Source of the DNA: an uncultured Bacteroidales bacterium | GTDB taxonomy: Bacteria > Bacteroidota > Bacteroidia > Bacteroidales > Paludibacteraceae | Direction of reading: 5' to 3' | Assembly (NCBI GenBank): GCA_946619625.1 | Contig: CAMOMF010000217.1 | Span: 1-12,494, forward strand | DNA: 12,494 nucleotides | In this document: positions 9,801-12,494 of the stretch, piece after piece | Position numbering within the stretch: the first letter of the stretch is position 1 | How the letters are laid out: the number at the start of each line of letters is the position of its first letter | Program-made: the position numbers and the translations under genes | The notes under the pieces: model-generated | What the model saw: the letters and a program-made list of their open reading frames with translations, nothing else | Told to the model about the DNA's origin: nothing | Database searches by the model: none

Positions 9801-11895
9801 CGATTGCACGAATGGCGATATAATGTCCTGTTCCTGTGTAGGAGTCCATATCCACTTCATACTTGACGTATTCCGCTGCGCCACCGTCAAACACTCCCAG
9901 TTGGGTAAAGGTGGACAGGTCGTATGGGTCCGTCATGACACCGACTGCTACACGGGACTGGCCCGCTGAGGCTGCTGCAAGCCGGAAAGAAAGCGTCATG
10001 CCTGCGAACGAGTCGATATAGGGCAACGTCACCCAACGGTCAATACCACTCAGACGAAGGTGAGAACTGTTGCTGTAAACAGGCTTCGTCGTTTTGGAGG
10101 TGATATAGGGGTAGAACGTCGAGAAATCCAGCAATGGGAAATACAATCCTGCATACGCTTTGGTTGAATTAGCCATACGTATCTCATGATCGAGCGTGCG
10201 GATAAAGATGGAATCGTCCTGCTGCTCGAAAGCATAATGCAGCGGCAGGGTAGCACGGGCAGGAATACGCAGCGTGACGGGGAAAGTCCATTCGCTCACG
10301 TTCGAACCATTCACCGCCTGTACATACACGGACACGATGGAATCACCATAGTTGCCACTCACATGTACCGAAGTTCCGCTGATGCCGTCACGACTATATA
10401 GGAAAGAAGTGGGCAGGACGCCCAGGTGCTTGTAGTCTGCGGAGCGCGCAACACGCAGGTTCCATGAGGCGGCACCATGTGTGTTCACCTTCACGTCAAA
10501 CCCATCAGGCGTTGCGTTGGCTATTTGCACATCCGCAGGTGTCAGAACAGCCGGCTCCAGCACTTCCAGCCTGTCAATGTAGAAATGGCTGGTATATTTC
10601 GGATCCGACGCCATGAAAGCGATGTACTTGCCACTTCCGCTGTAGTTGCGGAACGACACAGCAAAATGCTGATGTTTGTATGCCACATCTATCTTGACCG
10701 AGTCAACTAACTCGAACGTATTGAAATCTTCGGGGTCTGACATGACACCGATGTTCAGTTTGGCAATGGTGGATTTGCCGGGTGCATGAATATTATTAGC
10801 AGCATATCCCCAGAAACGCACTTCCACGTTCTGCAAGGAAGCAACGTTCAGTTCGGGCAATGCGGCATAAGCATACTTGCCGGCACTGATACCACTGAAT
10901 GACAAAGCATACGTTGAGTCAATGGAGTAGGATGCACCTGTGCTGAAAACAGGCTTGACTCCACTCATGTTGGTACCGCGTGACCAGCCATCTGGGAGGT
11001 CCTTGCTGAACACCTCATAGTAGGGGAAATCGCGGACTTGAGCGCGCGTAGTGAAACTGGTGGATGCCCAGTCCGTCCAATCCTCCTCGCTGTCGTAGCA
11101 GTGCGCGCGAACATATGCGAAATAGGTGTTGGAGGGTTCCAGCCCCGTCACGTTCAGAGAGAAATCAGTCGCATAGCCGTGGTAAACTGCCGTATAGTTG
11201 GTCCAATCCACAATAGCGGTCTTCGACACCACCACCTCAAACGAGTCGGTGGACAAGTCACCCGTCCACGTAAGCACTACGCTGCCTGCACCCGGAACAG
11301 ACAACATCATGTCCGTCGCTGGTTGGCAGGAGGCCGTGTTGCGGATACGCACATCGTCCAGCATCACGCCACGACCCATATTGTCCGTGTATTCAAAGGC
11401 CAATTGGTATGCACGCGCACCATTGATACCCAACAGCGCAAGCGTGTCGTCTGACCATACATCCGACGAACTGTCATACACCTTCATCAACGCCCAAGAG
11501 GCATTCGCATTCGAGCGGTAATAAATCTTGAGCGTATCAAAATCGTTACCGTATGCAGGCTGTGCATGGCGGAAAACCAACTGAGGTTGATACAAGTTGG
11601 CAGAGGCCATAAAATTGATTGGTGGGGTAATCAGACGGGTAACATAGAATTGGTCAAAGTCCGTCTGGTTAACGATTCCCATGTAGTAGCCCGACGTGTT
11701 GCCCGAAACGGATGCAGCCGTACTACTCGTGGACTCGATTGCCCAGTTTGCTACATTGGAGGACAACACCTCCTGCGTCCATCCCGCAGGTATCTGACCG
11801 GACTCAAAGTCCTCGTTCAGATACCACGTCACCGCGGCAGACACATTTGACAGAGCCATAACGCTCAGCGTCAACAGTAGTAAAAATTTCTTCAT
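601..11895 (-). CDS. Giant multidomain T9SS-exported surface protein (FN3 / choice-of-anchor J repeats)
   Basis: 3764 residues, roughly 400 kDa, with no frameshift. The start is fixed: an in-frame TAA lies 18 nt upstream (11913-11911) and the first ATG opens a signal peptide (1-20, SNVSA before AV). Order (approximate): J1 24-188, FN3 190-284, J2 286-447, FN3 449-545, J3 550-722, FN3 725-812, J4 813-964, FN3 966-1054, J5 1055-1214, FN3 1216-1301, J6 1302-1480, FN3 1482-1572, J7 1573-1753, FN3 1755-1853, Cys-bounded module 1854-2034, three FN3 2035-2327, second such module 2328-2510, two FN3 2511-2692, J8 2693-2862, FN3 2864-2952, J9 2953-3123, FN3 3125-3215, J10 3217-3412, GCDS repeats 3413-3688, T9SS domain 3689-3764. 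J means choice-of-anchor J, related to the cleaved-adhesin modules of Porphyromonas gingipains and HagA. FN3 domains show TYYxYVRAxC, J domains DxYLYLDN or GVMTDPxDxSTF. No protease or glycosidase motif is visible. Known biology of the sorting domain implies outer-membrane export and surface anchoring; an adhesin role is inferred and the ligand is unknown. A terminator follows; no consensus promoter precedes. Confidence 0.95.
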   Translation of the reverse strand: MKKFLLLLTLSVMALSNVSAAVTWYLNEDFESGQIPAGWTQEVLSSNVANWAIESTSSTAASVSGNTSGYYMGIVNQTDFDQFYVTRLITPPINFMASANLYQPQLVFRHAQPAYGNDFDTLKIYYRSNANASWALMKVYDSSSDVWSDDTLALLGINGARAYQLAFEYTDNMGRGVMLDDVRIRNTASCQPATDMMLSVPGAGSVVLTWTGDLSTDSFEVVVSKTAIVDWTNYTAVYHGYATDFSLNVTGLEPSNTYFAYVRAHCYDSEEDWTDWASTSFTTRAQVRDFPYYEVFSKDLPDGWSRGTNMSGVKPVFSTGASYSIDSTYALSFSGISAGKYAYAALPELNVASLQNVEVRFWGYAANNIHAPGKSTIAKLNIGVMSDPEDFNTFELVDSVKIDVAYKHQHFAVSFRNYSGSGKYIAFMASDPKYTSHFYIDRLEVLEPAVLTPADVQIANATPDGFDVKVNTHGAASWNLRVARSADYKHLGVLPTSFLYSRDGISGTSVHVSGNYGDSIVSVYVQAVNGSNVSEWTFPVTLRIPARATLPLHYAFEQQDDSIFIRTLDHEIRMANSTKAYAGLYFPLLDFSTFYPYITSKTTKPVYSNSSHLRLSGIDRWVTLPYIDSFAGMTLSFRLAAASAGQSRVAVGVMTDPYDLSTFTQLGVFDGGAAEYVKYEVDMDSYTGTGHYIAIRAIAPAGKLTSGGGSINHIDDLRVEPTSNCRLAVNPAVQLGESAAVITWDGRGMQQWQVVLSKGHADSVVNTISVNAASVTFSNLDSQTRYYYRINTLCGNDTILAENVYSFFTPFTMPFLESFSTSKLPTGWDNSEGTTTSASYKWSSNTNGQSGRCLRFNSLNNALGNTNTLASPPVLLQRDAQLSFQWKNAAGGGAEVLISTDGGATRSVLLDSLSLMGITDWTEIAIDLRPYTGQCAIFYFDATSNKGTGDAYMYLDEVVIDDRPSCIIPSGLKVLQVGSGTADLAWTAGDNETQWQYVCIPQTDTLNWDNAPIVSAPQVSLRGLNGITTYDFYVRAYCGAEAQSEYLRTSFTTPCGTITAPYSENFNSITSGIPECWDNSLGTTTTEEYKWSSYASGQQGKCLRFNSYSNSRGKTNLLATPDIYIATGTKLTFSWKNPTGGAGEVLIAQAGDTTNMTSLLSTGLTDVSEWSTQEINLSSYIGQTVTIYFKATSNWGSGDAYLYLDNFALRVVDVNCLGITSLRAGATSATDASITWNASGNQEVDIVLSTSPQFSDSVVYTGVTANPFFLSDLTGNTTYYVRAKQSCDPEHITLETSFKTLCSSKSIDQLGVVDFNSSSDLDCWSLGVSLPGERATDAPAIYRSSSLGNFLFFRKNATESDTIGYGDGLYAIMPLLDIDSINHYEVVFRASKTSQDPSLVGRLAVGVITDPSDFSTFSSVQLLNLEYATDSTQMKNYTVSFHNYLGDYNDDFGKFIMFFAQGGDSAFAIALDHIEVRDVSSCPMITEGVITKITSTSAEYSWTATGAASYTVSVFTQPGDPDVMDPVFTQTVTTDNVLITDLNPVTYYYAYVRANCGDEVSNWSAHTRFHTDCGPVVLPYQSAFNYDAGEGLECWSIGNKQSSVAAYVPVINARNQLALNAYLNVGSSATYADSAYAILPQMDYGTEGLQNITLSFNAYAYTSPSMDDAYYKHILVGVVERGEDIRSFVPVEDIELGTSVSGSPYDVSFDSYNGSDGRIAFLVVVNPDVTAYGSQTSQYSSCYVQDIRVAHTPACPEVSWIETEVGRRRIDVQLHAKNGQHPQYYEFVWSPNQLTDLMLESAEKIVIDSTGTYTIKGLNRGTTYYLYARAYCNEEDGVSAWLSKAVRTNRLQGCDEKRMVGEGSENSQYLPTYSYYKNVVSEQIYTPAEIGGATTISSVAFYNTGSSKTRTVDLYVLHTRKASFTSNTDWVNVSPSDLVFSGEVEFAADEWTTLPFNEVFDYNGTDNLLLVMDDNTGSWSSGLSCLAFSGASDQAIYVYRDPSDINPYAMGSESGNRASVKNQLQLGVCYQDDPCPALEDITVELVGNGTEQAIVRWDNSGDDYMGSSDVILSTSPISSFTDVVPSFANAPADSILLSGLSPETTYYVYVRANCNADGANEGISDWAGTSFTTLATCPGVVDLSGELTDANALRVSWTTAYAEQALSFAYVYSTDQMDDTELSAAQKQYVNNATSFELSGLEYDRDYYIYVASVCDDETSAWSQIVVKTDATCAPVRNLTISRLQHNLVVLTWNKSLYGSESSWEAGILGEEENAVVVNSTDSLVSAMLIGLNPATTYTAYVRALCDGGQSSSNAIISFTTESVAEGCILIGNEETTSESYTLPFDNFYKNAWTQTIYKAEEIGGQGTILSVKYDCTSVPSDEFNQSVTIYLAHTSMTQATSTTAWVPQASLVQVYSNSNFVHPSVTGWVEIPLTTPFVYNGTDNLAVVISTRCADYSSELKYAYTTATDSASLYRNNDSDQSYASYPGTSTGTRSTVKPNVQFCFASGGCKAVTDLQVSDVTMTTANIAWEPMGSERQWEVFLSTEELKDLTTITPTTVNHYQQAVGDLSPDTDYWYYVRAACGGEWSVVHFITVSECPAPVELTIEAVTEQSAALSWTDFADAGKSYTVIYGEAETFDMANASTYQSTMVNVQQVSLSGLVPNTEYSVAVAANCDTKVSRFSEVLNFHTDCAAVTLFPWNENFDAYESGLFQASCWDNEHISGSGTSLFSINATSIGGNATHTLYLPDMASGTVTRLSLPYVDVPDTNYEFALDIYRNTSSYPLEGIRVFAAYDDGEQELAFIPRCYAVGNNVIPVESASGWYNYELPLPKSGKCRIILQGESRFGSATHMDNLVLRKTPTCARISDVTVSGIGDTYANVSWTQGGTETQWQYICVPSDAVVDWTNATVVNATTVNITGLQPSTLYNVYVRSYCGADEYGIELGASFATECGAITTLPWRENFNNLSNGEIPLCWDNTEGTSTAAYGWACYPGTSYGDYDGTGPDGTLCVSFDSYYNPNGNTNVLVTPPVLLSDPAKLKFDWKNPTGGDAQVLIAEVGDTARTVLITPAQLALKAEWTAMEADLSDYEGKTVKIYFHSTSNFGSSGAYHYLDNVEILVLDPNCGGVKNVSVSDISVSSATIHWAYVRGNSNAQVQVATDGSFVNILDSATLVNADSYALKGLQRASTYYVRVRQICDDDQFSDWTAVLSFSTPAYGLPYIPAFSATKPDDWKFSNTAAASVFGGAAMDTVAMGTGSSTTSWNRVAPDSLINSYHFKGNIYGSSWHYWAVSPSIDMSDAVGEGILLSVDAGMIPYSSSSTATYTGTDDRFLVAVSTDGGASWEAADVVAEWNNSGTGDYVYNEVPTTAQTYRINMSDYAGQSVCLGFYGESTVSNADNWFHFGNIRLETVETIHYVDTICYGYSFNKNGFRFDYDELEIGLNTFSRYEQNATGEMQITIQQILVNAAADNDIYVDLCQDEHYNGYGFDFTADQSRTYRHRVRSGSVFGCDSTVYLHVNVLPVLRGEEHVGTNDDSYTWNGRTFYQSTVAFDTTSSVITGCDSITTLYLTFCGQGEYNYHAAFCAGSSYTDEFFQNLTAPGEYDNTITDEIGCVTSAHVILHQIAPGAEFVDTVLVKDLPYVLNNDTLCPVTDKAGFVYHGIKNFGCGMVNVTIVVSDGSALSNIKGGSLAVAPNPVSVGEEVQILTALDFGNDYECRVYDAVGKLVYQSKARTNTLPGMPSAGAYTIRITSGNAIYQAKLIVK
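832..1659 (-). repeat. GCDS-type repeat region of the giant protein
   Basis: Codes for residues about 3413-3688. About five units of roughly 50-60 residues can be seen, each ending in a hydrophobic beta strand after a Gly-Cys pair: GCDSTVYLHV (Cys 3510), GCDSITTLYL (3561), GCVTSAHVIL (3613) and GCGMVNVTIV (3667). The first unit (from about 3413, Cys 3421) lacks the Gly-Cys pair. Such units are common just before T9SS sorting domains in Bacteroidetes. A stalk or spacer role is inferred. Confidence 0.7.
2521..3306 (-). repeat. Internal duplicated block B (FN3 + J domain)
   Basis: Codes for residues 2864-3125 and pairs with block A (8248-9000). The main length difference is an insertion rich in Gly, Asp and Tyr (around residues 2990-3010, GTSYGDYDGTGPDG) after the CWDN motif. 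Similarity is clear in protein but patchy in DNA, so the duplication is not recent. Confidence 0.75.
4366..4914 (-). other. Cys-bounded beta-rich module, copy 2
   Basis: Codes for residues 2328-2510. It aligns with copy 1 through YTLPFDNFYKN, TQTIYKAEEIGG, TILSVKYD, TIYLAHT, VEIPLTTPF, VYNGTDNLAVVIS and a final Cys six residues before the Cys that opens the next FN3. Three FN3 domains separate the two copies. The copies are clearly paralogous but well diverged. Confidence 0.7.
5794..6336 (-). other. Cys-bounded beta-rich module, copy 1
   Basis: Codes for residues 1854-2034 of the giant protein, breaking the FN3/J alternation. Landmarks: GC at the start, YLPTYSYYKN, SEQIYTPAEIGG, TISSVAFYNTG, a DLYVLHT strand, W(T)TLPF, DYNGTDNLLLVMDDNTG and a Cys at 2029 six residues before the next domain. 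It shares the same landmark order with copy 2 (4366-4914). I recognise the module from other Bacteroidales T9SS proteins but cannot give a family name or a function. A carbohydrate-binding-like beta sandwich is possible but unproven. Confidence 0.7.
8248..9000 (-). repeat. Internal duplicated block A (FN3 + J domain)
   Basis: Codes for residues 966-1216. It is paralogous to block B at 2521-3306. Shared landmarks in the same order: ETQWQY, CxP, YVRxYCGA, CGxITxxP, ENFN, IPxCWDN, FxWKNPTGG, VLIAxxGDT, IYFxxTSN, YLDN and a closing NC. The J domain just upstream (residues 813-964) is a third, single-domain relative. Confidence 0.75.
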
Positions 11896-11924
11896 ATAGT
11901 AGTAATTAAATTAGTAATTCACAA

Positions 11925-11968
11925 CCTATCAACACTTCACCATCTACCTATCAACACTTCACCATCTA
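11925..11968. repeat. 22-bp exact tandem duplication
   Basis: Units 11925-11946 and 11947-11968 are identical and share the core ATCAACACTTCACC. Degenerate relatives of the core follow at 12011-12023, 12029-12043 and 12049-12062. The array ends about 30 bp before the start codon of the giant gene. Confidence 0.85.
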
Positions 11969-11981
11969 TCATCTGATACAT

Positions 11982-12005
11982 CTAAATTCTCTCCTAAATT
12001 CTCTC
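11982..12005. repeat. 12-bp exact tandem duplication
   Basis: CTAAATTCTCTC occurs twice with no spacer (11982-11993 and 11994-12005), between the 22-bp duplication and its degenerate relatives. Confidence 0.85.
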
Positions 12006-12108
12006 CGTCCATCAACACTTCACCGCACATCGACACTCCACACGGCTAATCAACTCTTCACAATCCGTCTTTTCCCTATTCTACCCCTCCATACCTTGCA
12101 CCTCACTT

Positions 12109-12159
12109 ATTCCGTCCCTCTCTCTATTCCATCCCTCACTCTATTCAGTTCCTCTTTCT
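12109..12159. repeat. 17-bp degenerate tandem repeat, three units
   Basis: Units at 12109-12125, 12126-12142 and 12143-12159 all begin ATTC and continue with a C/T tract (for example ATTCCGTCCCTCTCTCT). The first two differ at two positions; the third is more diverged. Confidence 0.65.
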
Positions 12160-12242
12160 TTCTGTCCTCACTCATTCCACCGTCCCTATCTCTCCTCTCC
12201 TTGTTCCTTGTTCTTCGTCCTTGCCTTTTGTTGTTAATTGCG

Positions 12243-12278
12243 CCCTAATACCATTAGGGTAACAGTCCGCAAGGACTG
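12243..12278. repeat. Paired hairpins, repeat core copy 1
   Basis: Hairpin one: 7-bp stem 12243-12249 / 12253-12259 with loop ACC. Hairpin two: 6-bp stem 12263-12268 / 12273-12278 with loop GCAA on the + strand, a GNRA-type tetraloop. A TAA spacer separates them. No T run follows on either strand, so a simple intrinsic terminator is unlikely. Confidence 0.8.
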
Positions 12279-12368
12279 AATCTTCCCCCTCTGCTCCTTG
12301 CTCTTTCTTCTTTGTTCTTTGTTCTTTGCTCCTTGTTCTTCGTTCCTTGCCTTTTTTTGTTAATTGCG

Positions 12369-12404
12369 CCCTAATACCATTAGGGTAACAGTCCGCAAGG
12401 ACTG
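12369..12404. repeat. Paired hairpins, repeat core copy 2
   Basis: Identical in sequence to the pair at 12243-12278, offset by 126 bp: stems 12369-12375 / 12379-12385 and 12389-12394 / 12399-12404. A third copy begins at the window edge (CCCTAAT at 12488-12494). Confidence 0.8.
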
Positions 12405-12494
12405 AATCTTTTCCCTCTGCTCCTTGCTCTTTCTTCTTTGTTCCTTGCTCCTTGTTCTTCGTTCCTTGCCTTTTGTTGTTAATTGCGCCCTAAT

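Larger units (their letters stand above)
11896..12494. other. Repeat-rich, pyrimidine-biased leader upstream of the giant gene
   Basis: About 600 bp with no gene. The + strand is dominated by C and T with few G, so a minus-strand transcript would be purine-rich. It contains, from the gene outward, a 22-bp direct duplication, a 12-bp direct duplication, three 17-bp units and the 119-126 bp hairpin/heptad array (listed separately). The 27 nt before the ATG are AT-rich with no Shine-Dalgarno sequence. Scanning the minus strand I find no TAnnTTTG box, so the promoter of the giant gene is either weak, unusual or beyond the window. Confidence 0.75.
12197..12494. repeat. 119-126 bp tandem repeat with double hairpin and heptad arrays
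   Basis: A 50-bp core (12235-12284) recurs exactly at 12361-12410 and begins again at 12480, where the window ends, giving periods of 126 and 119 bp. Each core holds two perfect hairpins: CCCTAAT-ACC-ATTAGGG and CAGTCC-GCAA-GGACTG. Cores are separated by heptanucleotide arrays of the type TTCTTTG/CTCCTTG: eight units at 12294-12349, seven at 12420-12468, and four (one missing a base) at 12197-12223. The 7-bp period difference equals one heptad. No stop-free frame crosses the cores, so this is not coding. Confidence 0.88.

Noticed and set aside
601..11895. Enrichment of Bacteroidales O-glycosylation motifs D(S/T)(A/I/L/V/M/T)
   Set aside because: I counted about 31 by eye, but a rough composition estimate for a protein this long and Ser/Thr-rich already gives around 20, so enrichment is not convincing without a proper count.
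601..11895. Gingipain-like protease or other catalytic domain hidden in the giant protein
   Set aside because: All segments are accounted for by beta-rich adhesin modules, repeats and the sorting domain; I see no catalytic motif.
12243..12278. Intrinsic terminators for an upstream gene
   Set aside because: Neither hairpin is followed by a T tract on either strand, and they recur in tandem within a longer repeat.
12235..12494. CRISPR array
   Set aside because: The units are 119-126 bp, the intervening DNA is a low-complexity heptad repeat rather than unique spacers, and no cas gene is visible.

Overview
The window looks like chromosomal DNA of a Bacteroidota bacterium, most likely order Bacteroidales. 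Three observations support this. A very large secreted protein ends in a type IX secretion (T9SS) sorting domain. One promoter matches the Bacteroidetes -33/-7 consensus (TTTG, then TAnnTTTGC). Start codons follow AT-rich DNA without a Shine-Dalgarno sequence. Genus and species cannot be named from what is visible.

Everything convincingly coding lies on the minus strand. From right to left: (1) 11896-12494 is a non-coding, pyrimidine-rich leader (purine-rich in the sense of the genes). It is built almost wholly of short tandem repeats and ends, at the window edge, in a 119-126 bp tandem repeat carrying two perfect hairpins and heptanucleotide arrays. (2) 11895-601 is one uninterrupted 3764-codon gene for a giant surface protein. 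It has a signal peptide, about ten choice-of-anchor J / cleaved-adhesin-like beta-sandwich domains mostly alternating with fourteen fibronectin type III (FN3) domains, two copies of a further Cys-bounded beta-rich module, a run of GCDS-type repeats and a T9SS C-terminal domain. (3) 552-576 is an intrinsic terminator for that gene. (4) 258-290 is a Bacteroidetes promoter driving the next gene. (5) 148-1 is the first 49 codons of another signal-peptide-bearing exported protein, cut by the window edge.

The two genes point the same way but appear to be separate transcription units, since a terminator and then a fresh promoter lie between them. The giant protein is probably carried across the inner membrane by Sec and across the outer membrane by T9SS, then anchored at the cell surface as an adhesin or matrix-like fibre; its ligand is unknown. 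I see no enzyme domain, mobile element, CRISPR array, tRNA or rRNA. The most unusual parts are the nested repeat array upstream of the giant gene and the strict all-or-none cysteine patterns among the protein's repeats. I did not find clear evidence of a new multi-gene system.
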